A stretch of DNA of 64,000 nt, taken from NCBI RefSeq assembly GCF_001952935.1, contig NZ_CP018319.1:2882501-2946500 (forward strand), written 5' to 3'. The stretch's first letter is position 1, and every line of letters begins with the position of its first letter. Shown here piece by piece: positions 18,098 to 29,635 of the stretch. The DNA comes from Pseudomonas frederiksbergensis. Its GTDB lineage: Bacteria > Pseudomonadota > Gammaproteobacteria > Pseudomonadales > Pseudomonadaceae. The position numbers and the translations under genes were made by a program. Below the pieces are notes generated by a model. That model was not told where the DNA came from. It made no database searches and was given only the letters and a program-made list of their open reading frames with translations.

Positions 18098-20281
18098 TCA
18101 ATCCTTACTCGTTTCCTTGATGAGGTGCGCCGCCAACGTGCGCAATGGCCCAAGCTGACGGCAGATCAAGGCCAACTGCGTCTGCACCAGCCGCTGCCCT
18201 TCATCGATTTCGTCCGGCATCTGTTCAAGCTCATTGGCCAGTGCCTCTTCCTCATCGCTCTGAATCGCAATCGGCAGTTTGCTCGCCAGCCCTTGGGCAA
18301 TTTCATCGATGCTGGCGGCCAGTCTCACGCCCGCACCGTCGATCAAATGCTCGCGTACATCGGGTGGCAGCTGGGTTTCCCGGTGTGCGCCCAGTCCGGA
18401 CAAATAACTGAGCAAGGTGTGCGAGAGCACCAGGAAGCGGAACCCGACATCCGCTTCCTTACGGAAATGCCCCGGTTCCATCAGCATGTTGGCGAGCGTC
18501 GTCGACAGGGCCGCGTCGGCGTTGTGCGCATTGCGTCGGGCCAGCCGATACGCCAGGTCGTCGCTTTTGCCGGCGGCGTATTGCTGCATGATCTGGCGCA
18601 GGTAAATGCTGTTGCACGTGAGGGTGTTGGCCAGCACTTTGTTCAGGCGTCGACCCTGCCAGTCCGGCAGGAAAAGGAACACCGCCAGCCCGGCGATCAG
18701 GCTGCCGAGCAAGGTATCGAACAGCCGTGGCAGGAACAACCCGTAACCATCCCCGACCTGGTTGAAGCAGAACAGCACCATCAAGGTGATCGCGGCCGTC
18801 GCCAAGGTGTAGCGGGTGGTGCGGTTGATAAAGAACACCACCCCGGCGGCGATCGCGAAGCACGATTGGACCAAGGGATTCGGAAACAGATCGAACAGCG
18901 CCCAGGCCACGGTCAGGCCGATGGCGGTGCCGATGATCCGCTGGCCGAGTTTGCGGCGGGTGGCGCCGTAGTTCGGTTGGCAGACAAACAGCGTGGTGAG
19001 GATGATCCAGTAACCCTGGGACGGGTGGATCAAATGCACCATCCCGTAGCCGATGCTCAAGGCCAGGGGCAAACGCAGTGCGTGACGGAACAGCAATGAC
19101 GTTGGTGTCAGCTGCGTGCGTAACCGAATCCACACATCCTTGAGGTTGCGGGGCGAACGGTCGAGCAGGCTGCTGTCGGTGGCGTCCGCCAGGGCATCGG
19201 GGTTGCTGGCGTCGCTGAGCAAACGGTCGAGCGTGCCGAGGTTGGCCGCCAGTGCCCGCAACGACCGCAACAGTCCGCGCCAGGCCGGGTTGCTCTGGAT
19301 GCGCAGGTGTTCGAGGGAGGCGTGCAGGTCGCTCAGGGCTTCGGCGAAGTTGGCGTCATAGACGAACGGCTGGCGCATCTGGATTGACTCGGCCAGCGCC
19401 CGGCAGGCTTTGCCTTGCTGGCGCAGCAAGCGTTGGCAGCGGAACATCACGTCGCTATGAAAGAAGGCATCGGCGAGGGCGTTGTAAGGGTAGTGCGAGG
19501 AACTGGCGCGTTCGTGGATGTCCTGGGCGAGGAAGTACAGCTTCAGGTAACGGCTGAGTTTCGAGCCCGGCCGGCCGTTGCCGACCCGGTGCAGGATGAT
19601 TTCCTTGGCGGCGTTCAGTGCGGCCACGACACGGCCGTTTTGCTGCGCCAGTTCCAGTCGGCGCGCTTCCACGTCCAGTTGCCGGATCGGCTCGAACAGC
19701 GACGATTTCAGCTTCAGGTACAAACCCAGTTCGCGGAACAATCGCGCCAGGCTTTGCTGCACCGGCTGATTGGAAAACATCGCCTGCCACAGCACCGAGA
19801 GCAAACCGTACCAGGCGGCGCCGGCCACCAGCAGCACCGGTTCGTGCCAGAAATCGATGACTTCGCCGCCGCGCTGGTCCACGCCGATCATGGTGTAGAC
19901 CGACAGGATCAACGTCGCCGAGGCAATCGCGCCATAGCGTTCGCCCAAGGCGCCGAGCATGGTCAGGCCGAAACTGGCCAGGGCCAGGGCGATGACAAAA
20001 ACGACGGGGTAGGGGAAGAGCAGTTCGACGGAGAGGGCGGCGACGCTGAAGCACACCAGCGTCACGGCCAGTGCGTTCAGGCGGCCTTGCCAACTGTCGT
20101 CGGTCTCGGCCAGGGCGCTGGCGATGATCCCGAGGAACAGCGGGATCAGCAGCCCCATTTCATCCTTGTACCAACACAGCGCCATGCTGCCGGTCAGGGC
20201 GATGAACACCCGCACGCTGTAGCTGAATTTATCCAGCGCCCAGAGGCGACGCAGAGACTGATTGAAGGGGGTCGATGACAT
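18098..20281 (-). CDS. yccS: YccS-type FUSC-family inner-membrane protein
   Basis: The 727-residue protein has the duplicated layout of YccS/YhfK: an N-terminal set of membrane helices (about 20-165), a long helical cytosolic middle, a second set of helices (about 400-545), and a C-terminal cytosolic tail. It resembles the fusaric-acid-resistance and aromatic acid efflux superfamily. The substrate of YccS is not known. The start MSSTPFNQSLRRLWALDKFSYSVRVFIAL is typical. It is a lone gene, separated from its upstream neighbour by an R2 repeat. Confidence 0.9.
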   Translation of the reverse strand: MSSTPFNQSLRRLWALDKFSYSVRVFIALTGSMALCWYKDEMGLLIPLFLGIIASALAETDDSWQGRLNALAVTLVCFSVAALSVELLFPYPVVFVIALALASFGLTMLGALGERYGAIASATLILSVYTMIGVDQRGGEVIDFWHEPVLLVAGAAWYGLLSVLWQAMFSNQPVQQSLARLFRELGLYLKLKSSLFEPIRQLDVEARRLELAQQNGRVVAALNAAKEIILHRVGNGRPGSKLSRYLKLYFLAQDIHERASSSHYPYNALADAFFHSDVMFRCQRLLRQQGKACRALAESIQMRQPFVYDANFAEALSDLHASLEHLRIQSNPAWRGLLRSLRALAANLGTLDRLLSDASNPDALADATDSSLLDRSPRNLKDVWIRLRTQLTPTSLLFRHALRLPLALSIGYGMVHLIHPSQGYWIILTTLFVCQPNYGATRRKLGQRIIGTAIGLTVAWALFDLFPNPLVQSCFAIAAGVVFFINRTTRYTLATAAITLMVLFCFNQVGDGYGLFLPRLFDTLLGSLIAGLAVFLFLPDWQGRRLNKVLANTLTCNSIYLRQIMQQYAAGKSDDLAYRLARRNAHNADAALSTTLANMLMEPGHFRKEADVGFRFLVLSHTLLSYLSGLGAHRETQLPPDVREHLIDGAGVRLAASIDEIAQGLASKLPIAIQSDEEEALANELEQMPDEIDEGQRLVQTQLALICRQLGPLRTLAAHLIKETSKD

Positions 20282-20408
20282 GAAGTGCGAGGGCCTTCCG
20301 AGGCAATGACGCTAAATTGAGCCAGTAATGACGTCGACGCAATGGCGCCGATCACATCTGACAGCAAAATCTGTTCCTTGTATGTATCTGAGGTCCGCAT
20401 TCAATTAT

Positions 20409-20554
20409 GTGGCGAGGGGGCTTGTCGGAACGCCGCATCGCCCCGTTCGACTGCGCAGCAGTCGCAAAACCGTAAATGCGGTTTACCAGGTGGAATGTGT
20501 TTGCTGCATTAGGGGCCGCTTCGCAGCCCAACGGGGGCAAGCCCCCTCGCCACA
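20409..20554. repeat. R2 repeat
   Basis: GTGGCGAGGGGGCTTG at the left and CAAGCCCCCTCGCCAC at the right enclose CTGCGCAGCAG and GCTTCGCAGC inner palindromes. It fills most of the gap between yccS and the YhiN-type gene. Confidence 0.88.
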
Positions 20555-20577
20555 AAAGCCCCTGCAAACGATGGGCG

Positions 20578-21756
20578 TCAGACGTACTGCGCAGCCGCGT
20601 AACCGGAGGCCCACGCCCACTGGAAGTTGAAACCGCCCAGATGCCCGGTGACGTCGAGCACTTCGCCAATGAAATACAGACCGGGGCTTTTCAGCGATTC
20701 CATGGTCTTGGACGACACTTCGTTGGTATCGACGCCGCCCAATGTCACTTCAGCAGTGCGATAACCTTCAGTGCCGGCCGGCACCACTTTCCAGCTCGCC
20801 AGTTTTTCGGCGATGTCGGCAATTTCCGCGTGGGTGTATTGCTTCATCGGTTTGGAGACGAACCAGTTGTCCGCCAGCAGGTTGGCCATCTTCTTGGTGA
20901 AGATTTCCCCCAGCAGGGTTTTCAGCTCGCTGTTCGGCCGTTCGGCTTGCTGCTGTTGCAGCCAGGTCGGCACGTCATGGTCCGGCATCAGATTGATCTC
21001 AACCGTGTCGCCGGATTCCCAGAACGATGAAATCTGCAAAATCGCCGGACCACTGAGGCCGCGGTGAGTGAACAGGATGTTCTCGCGAAAACTCTGGTCG
21101 TTGCAGCTCACCAGGCAATCCACCGACGTACCGGAGAGCTCGGTGCAAAGCTCCTTGAGCTGATCGGTGATGGTGAACGGCACCAGCCCGGCGCGGGTCG
21201 GCAGCAAGTCGTGGCCGAATTGTTTGGCCACCTGATAGCCGAAACCGGTGGCGCCCAGCGTCGGGATCGACAAGCCGCCCGTGGCGATCACCAGCGATTC
21301 GCAGGTGATCTGATCGAGGGTGGTTTGCAGCAGGTAGCCGCTTTCCATTTTCTCGATGTGCTGGATCGAGGTGTCCAGGTGCAGGCTGACGCCGACCTGA
21401 TCGCACTCGTTGAGGAGCATGTCGAGGATGTCGCTGGATTTGTTATCGCAGAACAGCTGGCCGAGTTTCTTCTCGTGGTACGGCACGCCGTGCTTGGCGA
21501 CCATGCCGATGAAATCCCACTGGGTGTAGCGGGCCAGGGCGGATTTGCAGAAGTGTTCGTTTTGCGAGAGGAAATTGCCCGGTTCGGTGTACATGTTGGT
21601 GAAATTGCAGCGGCCACCGCCCGACATCAGGATTTTCTTGCCGGCCTTGTTGGCATGGTCGAGCAACATCACCTTGCGCCCGCGCCCGGCGGCGGTCAGC
21701 GCACACATCAAACCTGCGGCGCCAGCGCCAATGATCACGACTTCGGTAGAGCGCAA
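20578..21756 (-). CDS. YhiN/HI0933-family flavoprotein
   Basis: The 392-residue protein has an N-terminal FAD-binding GxGxxG (VVIIGAGAAGLMCALTAAGRG), the family signature KILMSGGGRCNFTNM, and a C-terminal GGFNFQWAWASGYAAAQ. HI0933/YhiN proteins are predicted FAD oxidoreductases of unknown substrate. The start is a TTG at 21756: GAGGA stands 7 bases before it and LRSTEVVIIGAG is the conserved N-terminus. An upstream in-frame ATG at 21810 would lie inside an R3 repeat and is rejected. Confidence 0.88.
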   Translation of the reverse strand: MRSTEVVIIGAGAAGLMCALTAAGRGRKVMLLDHANKAGKKILMSGGGRCNFTNMYTEPGNFLSQNEHFCKSALARYTQWDFIGMVAKHGVPYHEKKLGQLFCDNKSSDILDMLLNECDQVGVSLHLDTSIQHIEKMESGYLLQTTLDQITCESLVIATGGLSIPTLGATGFGYQVAKQFGHDLLPTRAGLVPFTITDQLKELCTELSGTSVDCLVSCNDQSFRENILFTHRGLSGPAILQISSFWESGDTVEINLMPDHDVPTWLQQQQAERPNSELKTLLGEIFTKKMANLLADNWFVSKPMKQYTHAEIADIAEKLASWKVVPAGTEGYRTAEVTLGGVDTNEVSSKTMESLKSPGLYFIGEVLDVTGHLGGFNFQWAWASGYAAAQYV

Positions 21757-21775
21757 AACGGTGTCCTCACACAAT

Positions 21776-21884
21776 GATCGTTCCCACGCTCTGCGTGGGA
21801 ATGCCGCCATGGACGCTCTGCGTCCGCCGTTATGTGACGCGGAGCGTCACGGGATGCATTCCCACGCAGAGCGTGGGAACGATC
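21776..21884. repeat. R3 repeat
   Basis: Same four-hairpin layout as the copy at 16487, with ATGGACGCTCTGCGTCCG and GACGCGGAGCGTC inner hairpins. It lies between the dbpA stop and the YhiN-type start. Confidence 0.92.
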
Positions 21885-21888
21885 ATGA

Positions 21889-23274
<1,386 letters not shown>

Positions 23275-23331
23275 GGGACTGGCCTGCAAAACAAAATGTC
23301 GCGCAGTGTATCAGTCTCGTGGCCATTCGCC

Positions 23332-24759
23332 CTAAGGCTCTATGTGCTCTTCCGGACGTTTGACGCGCCGTCCGTCTTCCTTTGAAAGCTGGGAGAAGAT
23401 CGTCGCGGCCAGCATCGCCATGATTCCGACCGTCACAAACGTCAGCTGGAACGCACCCAGCACCGTGTCCACGCCGTCGTTGCCGATCTCTGCGGTGAAC
23501 CCGCCGAGCAAGGCGCCGGCACAGGCAACGCCAAGGCTCAGGGACAATTGCGCGACCACCGACAGCAGGCTGTTGCCGCTACTGGCGCTGGCGTCGTCGA
23601 GGTCGATCAGGGTGACGGTGTTCATTGCGGTGAACTGCAAGGAGTTGATCGCCCCCAGAATCGACAGCATCACCAACAGCAGCCAGTACGGCGTTTGTTC
23701 GCTGACCAGCCCCATGCTCGCCAGCATCAGCCCCAGCGCCAATGTGTTGCCGGTCAGCACGATGCGATAGCCCAAGCGTTCGATCAACGGTCGCGCCACC
23801 GACTTGGCGACCATCGCAGCCGCCGCCAGTGGCAGCATGCTCATCCCGGCCTGGGACGGCGAATAGCCCAGCGCCACTTGCAACAGCAATGGCACGAGAA
23901 ACGGCAGGGCGCCGCTGCCCAGGCGGGCGAACAGGTTGCCGAGGATGCCCACGGCAAACGTCCGGGTCTTGAACAGTGACGGCGCGAACAGCGGATTATC
24001 GATGTGCCCGGCCCGCAACCAGTACGCCGCCAGACACGCCATGCCGCCGAACAGCAGCAACATCACCCGCAAGTGCGGCAGGTGCAATTCGCCCAGACCT
24101 TCCATGGCAACGGTGATCAGCACCATCGCCGCGCCGAACAGCAAAAAGCCCAGGCTGTCGAAGCGGGTGCGTTCAGTGCCGCGCAGGTCGGGGATGAATT
24201 TCCACACGGCGTAGCAACCGACGGCGCCGACTGGCAGGTTGATCAGGAAGATCCAGTGCCAGGTCAGGTATTCAACCATCCAGCCGCCCATGGTCGGGCC
24301 GATCAACGGGCCGAGCAATCCGGGGATGGTGATGAAGCCCATGATCCGCACCAGCTCCGAACGCGGGTAGGCGCGCAACACCACCAGTCGTCCGACAGGC
24401 AACATCAGCGCACCGCCCAGACCCTGAATCACCCGCGCGCCAATCAACTGGCTGAGGGTGCTCGACAGGGCGCAGAGCAACGAGCCGAGGCTGAACAGCA
24501 GGATCGCGCTGAAGAAGATTTTGCGGGTGCCGAAACGGTCGGCGATCCAGCCCGAGGCGGGGATCAGCAAGGCGACGGTGAGCATGTAGGCGATGATCAC
24601 GCCTTGCATGCGCAGCGGGTCTTCGGCCAGGTCTCGGGCCATGGCGGGCAGGGCGGTATTGAGGATGGTCCCGTCGAGGGACTGCATGAAGAACGCGATG
24701 GCGACAACCCACGGCACCCAGCGGGCGGTGACAGCGTCGAGAGGCGGGCGGTTGGGCAT
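23332..24759 (-). CDS. DHA2-type MFS multidrug transporter, MdtD-like
   Basis: The 475-residue protein has 14 predicted membrane helices typical of DHA2 drug:proton antiporters. Motif C-like and TM1 signatures are visible in WVVAIAFFMQSLDGTILNTALPAMARDL, and motif A in GWIADRFGTRKIFFSAILLFSLGS. It would export a small molecule from the cytoplasm in exchange for protons. It lies next to a TldD/PmbA pair on the same strand, separated by a short R3 hairpin, so a link to export of a processed peptide is possible but unproven. GAGG precedes the ATG at 24759. Confidence 0.9.
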   Translation of the reverse strand: MPNRPPLDAVTARWVPWVVAIAFFMQSLDGTILNTALPAMARDLAEDPLRMQGVIIAYMLTVALLIPASGWIADRFGTRKIFFSAILLFSLGSLLCALSSTLSQLIGARVIQGLGGALMLPVGRLVVLRAYPRSELVRIMGFITIPGLLGPLIGPTMGGWMVEYLTWHWIFLINLPVGAVGCYAVWKFIPDLRGTERTRFDSLGFLLFGAAMVLITVAMEGLGELHLPHLRVMLLLFGGMACLAAYWLRAGHIDNPLFAPSLFKTRTFAVGILGNLFARLGSGALPFLVPLLLQVALGYSPSQAGMSMLPLAAAAMVAKSVARPLIERLGYRIVLTGNTLALGLMLASMGLVSEQTPYWLLLVMLSILGAINSLQFTAMNTVTLIDLDDASASSGNSLLSVVAQLSLSLGVACAGALLGGFTAEIGNDGVDTVLGAFQLTFVTVGIMAMLAATIFSQLSKEDGRRVKRPEEHIEP

Positions 24760-24789
24760 GGGACCTCATTTGATTTAAACGACGACGAT

Positions 24790-24820
24790 GATCGTTCCCA
24801 CGCAGAGCGTGGGAACGATC
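24790..24820. repeat. Solo R3 outer hairpin
   Basis: GATCGTTCCCACGC, AGA, and the exact inverse form a 31-base perfect palindrome. Only the outer hairpin of the R3 element is present, without the inner GGACGC hairpins. It lies between the MFS and pmbA-like genes, just past the pmbA-like stop. Confidence 0.9.
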
Positions 24821-24824
24821 AGGG

Positions 24825-26174
24825 TCAGAGGGTCAAGGTCAATTTGCTGATCAGCGCCCCCGGCAACAACGCCGACGCCGTGGCCCGCTGGCTGTAGGTA
24901 CTGGCCGACAACATCAGCTCGCGCTCTTCGGTCAATGCTTCCAGCTGCGATCCCAACAGACTGTAGGCGCTGTCATCAAAACGCATGGTGCTCACCGGTG
25001 CCTGAATCTCGCCGTTCTCCACCCAGAAGGTCGCAAACCGCGTCATGCCGGTCAGGCGTGCCGCCGGCTGATCGGAGTAGTTCAGGTACCACAGGTTGCT
25101 GATGTACAAGCCCGTGCCCAATTGCTTGAGAATCTCTGCATCAGGCAACGTACCGGCCGCCATGTTCACTGCGCTTGGCATTTCACCGCCGCTGGCGCCG
25201 TTGGCGGTCAGGCCGTACTCGGCCGCACTGCGTGAACTGACCATCTGTGCGCCGGCCTTGCCGTTGACGATCAACCCCAGATCGCTGCGCGGATAACCTT
25301 CGCCGGAGAAGGCCGGGCTCAACGAACCGCTGACCTTTTCATCCACCGACACCAACGGACTGAACGCACTGTCGCCCGCATAAAGCTTTTGCAGCGGGCT
25401 GTTTTTGCTGGCAATCGACTGCGCCGAGAAACCGCCCCAGCCCAGCATGTCCATGATTTCCCCCAGGGCTGCCGGTGCCAGATAGGCGCGATACTGACCC
25501 GGCGCCAGGGTGTGTTGCGGTCTGCCGAGAAACGCCAACTGCTCGCGTGCCTGCGCAAAGCGCTTGGCAAAACCTTCGCTGTTCCAGTCGTGCCCGGCGT
25601 AACTGGCTTTCACCGCCTGGCCGTTGTCATGCACCAGGCTGAAATCAAAGTTGAAGCTGTTAGCCTGATGCCAGCCGAACGCGCCCGAAGAGCTGGCGAA
25701 ACCACGGCTGATCGGGCCAGCGGCGTAGAAACCGACCAGGTCCAGCCCTTCGGCGGCCTGGGTGATTTCAGCAACCACTTGCTCGGTGTCCGGCAGCGGA
25801 TGCTCCTGCACATTCTTGCTCTGCCAGCCGTTGTGGTTGAGCAGCAGGTACGGATCCTGCGGCAGCAACGGCAAGGTTTCGCGCAGCTGTTGCAGACCTT
25901 CGGCCAGGCGCTGCACATCGACGGCGGCATCACCCGACAGCGTGATGTTCAGGTCGGCGTGGCGCCCCTCGTTGATCAGTTTGAAACCGACGCTCGCCTG
26001 CTGCACCTGCCCGGCCTGACGGACCTTGGCGTGGTTGAAGCGCACGAAGGCCGAGGACTCGGCGGCATAGCTGAGGGTGAATTGTTCCGGCTCGTGAATC
26101 GCATCGCGCAGCCAATCGACCAAGGCCTTGAATGCATCGGCCTGATTTTTTGGGACGCTTTTAAAATCAGTCAT
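24825..26174 (-). CDS. PmbA/TldE-like subunit of a TldD/PmbA metalloprotease
   Basis: The 449-residue protein matches the PmbA/TldE half of the heterodimeric TldD/TldE protease. It lacks the HExxxH zinc motif of its partner, as expected for TldE. The C-terminal half has the recognisable SLSPAFSGEGYPRSDLGLIVNGKAG and GTGLYISNLWYLNYSDQPAARLTGMTRF segments. Its ATG shares one base with the tldD-like stop (TGATG), so the two are translationally coupled. Pseudomonads normally carry a tldD/pmbA pair elsewhere, making this a second, divergent pair. Confidence 0.85.
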   Translation of the reverse strand: MTDFKSVPKNQADAFKALVDWLRDAIHEPEQFTLSYAAESSAFVRFNHAKVRQAGQVQQASVGFKLINEGRHADLNITLSGDAAVDVQRLAEGLQQLRETLPLLPQDPYLLLNHNGWQSKNVQEHPLPDTEQVVAEITQAAEGLDLVGFYAAGPISRGFASSSGAFGWHQANSFNFDFSLVHDNGQAVKASYAGHDWNSEGFAKRFAQAREQLAFLGRPQHTLAPGQYRAYLAPAALGEIMDMLGWGGFSAQSIASKNSPLQKLYAGDSAFSPLVSVDEKVSGSLSPAFSGEGYPRSDLGLIVNGKAGAQMVSSRSAAEYGLTANGASGGEMPSAVNMAAGTLPDAEILKQLGTGLYISNLWYLNYSDQPAARLTGMTRFATFWVENGEIQAPVSTMRFDDSAYSLLGSQLEALTEERELMLSASTYSQRATASALLPGALISKLTLTL

Positions 26175-27616
26175 CAGGCAGCTCCCCCAAACACATCAAC
26201 GTTGCTGAACACACAGGCCGGCGAGGCATGGCCGACGCGGATCACCTGGTTCGGCTCGCCTTTGCCGCAGTTCGGCGTGCCCAGGACCTTGACGGAGTTG
26301 GCATCGCCGACGGCGCTGAGGCTTTTCCAGAACTGCGCGGAAATCGCCCGGTAGTTCGGGTTCTTGACCACGCCTTTGAGTTCGCCGTTTTCGATCAGCT
26401 GGCCCCATTCACAGCCGAACTGGAACTTGTTGCGGGCATCGTCGATGGACCACGAGCGGTTGGTGCTCATCAAGATGCCGTGCTCGATGTTGCCGATCAT
26501 CTGCTCCAACGGTTGATCGCCAGCCTCGATGTTCAGGTTGGCCATGCGATCGATCGGCGGACGGTTCCAGCTGCAGGCGCGGCTGTTGGCCACGCCTTCC
26601 ATGCCCGCGCGAAACTGCGACAGCGCGCCACCCAATGGACGCAGCAGCAAGCCTTCTTTAATCAGGAATTGTTTGCTCGCGGCCGTGCCGTCGTCGTCAT
26701 GCCCGTAGCTGGCGAGCTGCTCGGGGATGTCCGGGTCGAAGGTTACGTTGAGCAGTTTGGAGCCGTATTGCAGGCGGCCAAAGTCTTCGGCCTTGACGAA
26801 ACTGGTGCCGGCGTAATTGCGCTCGTCACCGAGGATGCGGTCCAGTTCCAGCGGGTGACCGATGGACTCGTGGATCTGCAGCATCATCTGGTCCGGCATC
26901 AACAGCAAATCACGCGGGCCTTTCGGGGTGTTTGGCGCCAACAGCAATTGCAGCGCCTGATCGGCGATTTTCGGACCGGCGCCGACCAGGCCACAGCGGC
27001 TGATCACATCAAAACCGCCCTGTTGACCGAAGTTCTCGCGGCCCAGGGTTCGTGTCTGGCTGTCGTTGCCGTCGTAGGCGGTGACTTCCAGGCTCGGGTA
27101 GACGAACCGCTGGGCCTGGCGCAGTTCGGCGCCAGCGTTGCTGAGGTAGATCTGTTCGACGTTGGTGATGCCGATGCTCACTTCCCAGTTCACCAGTCGC
27201 TCGTCCTTGGGCACGGCGGCGGACTCGGCGCCGAGCAGTTGGTAGCAATCGCTCAGGGACGGGAAGGGCTGGTCGAGGTTCGGCGAAAAGTAGTCGGCGC
27301 GGTCGCTGGAGACCACTTGCGCGCTCAGGTCGAGCAGGGCGTGGGGCTTGAGTCGGCGGGCTTGTTGCTCAGCCTTCTCCAGTGCGGCTTGCAGGCCGGA
27401 TTGCGACAGGTCGTTGGTCGCGGCGTAGGCTTCGACGCCGTTGACCCGAACGGTCAGCATCGCGCCTTCGTCACGGCTCAGGCTCGGAGGTTCGGCGACA
27501 TTCTTGCGCACCGACAGGTACTGGCCGGACTCGCGTACATAACGCAGCGAAAAGAATTCAGCGCCCGTGCGCAAGGCAGCAAAACGCTGCTTGAGCTGGG
27601 GATGGAAATCGAACAT
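26174..27616 (-). CDS. TldD-like zinc metalloprotease subunit
   Basis: The 480-residue protein is the catalytic partner of the TldD/TldE heterodimer. The zinc motif HESIGHPLELDRILGDE is intact, and the conserved C-terminal cysteine segment NCGKGEPNQVIRVGHASP is present. TldD/E trims unfolded peptides and in enterobacteria processes microcin B17 and CcdA. This copy heads a two-gene unit with the PmbA-like gene and is followed by an MFS exporter. No precursor peptide gene was found nearby. Confidence 0.88.
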   Translation of the reverse strand: MFDFHPQLKQRFAALRTGAEFFSLRYVRESGQYLSVRKNVAEPPSLSRDEGAMLTVRVNGVEAYAATNDLSQSGLQAALEKAEQQARRLKPHALLDLSAQVVSSDRADYFSPNLDQPFPSLSDCYQLLGAESAAVPKDERLVNWEVSIGITNVEQIYLSNAGAELRQAQRFVYPSLEVTAYDGNDSQTRTLGRENFGQQGGFDVISRCGLVGAGPKIADQALQLLLAPNTPKGPRDLLLMPDQMMLQIHESIGHPLELDRILGDERNYAGTSFVKAEDFGRLQYGSKLLNVTFDPDIPEQLASYGHDDDGTAASKQFLIKEGLLLRPLGGALSQFRAGMEGVANSRACSWNRPPIDRMANLNIEAGDQPLEQMIGNIEHGILMSTNRSWSIDDARNKFQFGCEWGQLIENGELKGVVKNPNYRAISAQFWKSLSAVGDANSVKVLGTPNCGKGEPNQVIRVGHASPACVFSNVDVFGGAA

Positions 27617-27779
27617 TCGGGAACCTCCTTGGTATGGAGTGGCGGTGTATCGATGTCGCGAGGGGGTGAAACGTTTGCGTGGCGCTAGATTAGGCCGGTG
27701 CGGGGGGTAGGATCAAGCTTGGAGAGGTGTAGGAAGGGGTTATCGGGGAGTGTCAGGAGTTTGATTGTTGTTTAGTCGG

Positions 27780-27862
27780 GCCCCTTCGCGAGCAAGCCCG
27801 CTCCCACATTTGATCTGTGTCGTTCACAAATCCAATGTGGGAGCGGGCTTGCTCGCGAAGGC
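27780..27862. repeat. R1 REP pair
   Basis: CCCTTCGCGAGCAAGCCCG and its inverse are separated by about 35 bases, just downstream of betA. Confidence 0.92.
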
Positions 27863-27881
27863 AGCACTGCGGTGTTACGAC

Positions 27882-29585
27882 TTACTGAGCAGTCAGGCTC
27901 ACATCCCGCAACGGCTTGCCACGCACCGGCGCATCGCCAGCCACGAAGTAGGCAGCCTTGCTACGTGGCAGCGGCTTGCGACCACGGATCTTGTCGGCGA
28001 TTTTCTCGGCGATCATGATCGTCGGCGCGTTCAGGTTGCCGGTGGTGATGATCGGCATGATCGAGGCATCGACCACGCGCAGGGCTTGCATGCCATGCAC
28101 ACGACCTTCGCCATCGACCACGGCCATTTCGTCGGTGCCCATCTTGCACGAGCAGGACGGGTGGAACGCGGTTTCGGCGTGTTCGCGGATGAACTTGTCG
28201 AGCTGTTCATCGGTTTGCACGTCGATGCCCGGGCTGATTTCGCGGCCACGGAAAGCGTCCAGTGCAGGCTGTTGCATGATTTCACGGGTCAGGCGGATGC
28301 CGTCGCGGAATTCCTGCCAGTCCTGCTCGGTGGCCATGTAGTTGAACAGGATGCTCGGGTACTCGCGCGGGTCCTTGGACTTGGCCTGGACCCGACCGCG
28401 GCTCGGCGAACGCATGGAACCCATGTGCGCCTGGAAACCGTGCTCTTTCACACCGTTGCTGCCGTTGTAGTTAATCGCCACCGGCAGGAAGTGGTACTGG
28501 ATGTTCGGCCAATCGAATTCCGGGCGGGTACGGATGAAACCGCCGGCTTCGAACTGGTTGCTGGCGCCGATACCGGTGCCGTTGAACAGCCACTCGGCAC
28601 CGATGGCCGGCTGGTTGTACCAGAGCAGCGACGGGTACAGCGAGACCGGTTGGGTGCAGGCGTATTGCAGGTACAACTCGAGGTGATCCTGCAGGTTCTC
28701 ACCCACGCCCGGCAGGTCGTGGACCACCGGGATGTCGAGTTTTTTCAGCAGTTCGGCCGGGCCGACGCCGGAGCGTTGCAGGATCTGCGGCGAAGCGATG
28801 GCGCCGGAGCACAGCAGCACTTCTTTGCGGGCGCGGGCTTCAACGCGCTCTTCAGCGGCGCCGATCAGGTAACGCACGCCGACCGCACGCTTGCCTTCGA
28901 ACAGGATCTTGTCGGTCAGGGCGTGGGTGACGATGGTCAGGGTCGAGCGCTTCTTGGCGATGTCCAGGTAACCGCGAGCGGTGCTGGCGCGACGGCCGTT
29001 CGGCGTCACGGTGCGATCCATCGGGCCAAAGCCTTCCTGCTGGTAGCCGTTCAGGTCTTCGGTACGCGGGTAACCGGCTTGTACGCCTGCTTCAACCATC
29101 GCATGGAACAGCGGGTTGTTGCCGGCTTTGGGCGTGGTCACGCTGACCGGACCGTCGCCACCGTGGTAGTCGTTCGGGCCGATGTCGCGGGTTTCGGCCT
29201 TGCGGAAATACGGCAGGCAGTTCAGGTAGTCCCAGTCTTCCAGACCTGGCAGTTTGGCCCAGTTGTCGTAGTCCATCGCATTGCCGCGGATGTAGCACAT
29301 GCCGTTGATCAGCGAAGAACCACCCAGGCCCTTGCCGCGACCGCATTCCATCCGGCGACCGTCCATGTGCGGCTCTGGATCGGTTTCGTAGGCCCAGTTG
29401 TAGCGACGGCCTTGCAGCGGGAACGCCAGGGCGGCCGGCATTTGTGTACGGAAATCCATGCGGTAGTCCGGGCCGCCTGCTTCGAGCAGCAGGACGGTGA
29501 CGCCTTCGTCTTCAGTCAGACGGGTCGCCAGGGTGTTACCGGCCGAGCCGGCACCGATGATGATGTAATCGAATTCTTGGGACAT
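27882..29585 (-). CDS. betA: Choline dehydrogenase
   Basis: The 567-residue GMC-family flavoenzyme oxidises choline to betaine aldehyde at the membrane. The FAD-binding [24 protein letters not shown] signatures [20 protein letters not shown] and [16 protein letters not shown], and the C-terminal catalytic region [13 protein letters not shown] are all visible. The ATG at 29585 gives the standard [13 protein letters not shown] start. It is the last gene of the betI-betB-betA unit, separated from betB by a REP variant. Confidence 0.97.
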   Translation of the reverse strand: MSQEFDYIIIGAGSAGNTLATRLTEDEGVTVLLLEAGGPDYRMDFRTQMPAALAFPLQGRRYNWAYETDPEPHMDGRRMECGRGKGLGGSSLINGMCYIRGNAMDYDNWAKLPGLEDWDYLNCLPYFRKAETRDIGPNDYHGGDGPVSVTTPKAGNNPLFHAMVEAGVQAGYPRTEDLNGYQQEGFGPMDRTVTPNGRRASTARGYLDIAKKRSTLTIVTHALTDKILFEGKRAVGVRYLIGAAEERVEARARKEVLLCSGAIASPQILQRSGVGPAELLKKLDIPVVHDLPGVGENLQDHLELYLQYACTQPVSLYPSLLWYNQPAIGAEWLFNGTGIGASNQFEAGGFIRTRPEFDWPNIQYHFLPVAINYNGSNGVKEHGFQAHMGSMRSPSRGRVQAKSKDPREYPSILFNYMATEQDWQEFRDGIRLTREIMQQPALDAFRGREISPGIDVQTDEQLDKFIREHAETAFHPSCSCKMGTDEMAVVDGEGRVHGMQALRVVDASIMPIITTGNLNAPTIMIAEKIADKIRGRKPLPRSKAAYFVAGDAPVRGKPLRDVSLTAQ

Positions 29586-29635
29586 TGAATGCACCCTCTT
29601 TGAAATTGGTCAGGTCGGCGAGTGCTGCGCACTCG

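Noticed and set aside
21757..21810. N-terminal extension of the YhiN-type protein (MAAFPRRAWERS...)
   Set aside because: The PRRAWERS text comes from translation of an R3 repeat. The same artefact extends cdhB and other frames and should not be taken as real protein.
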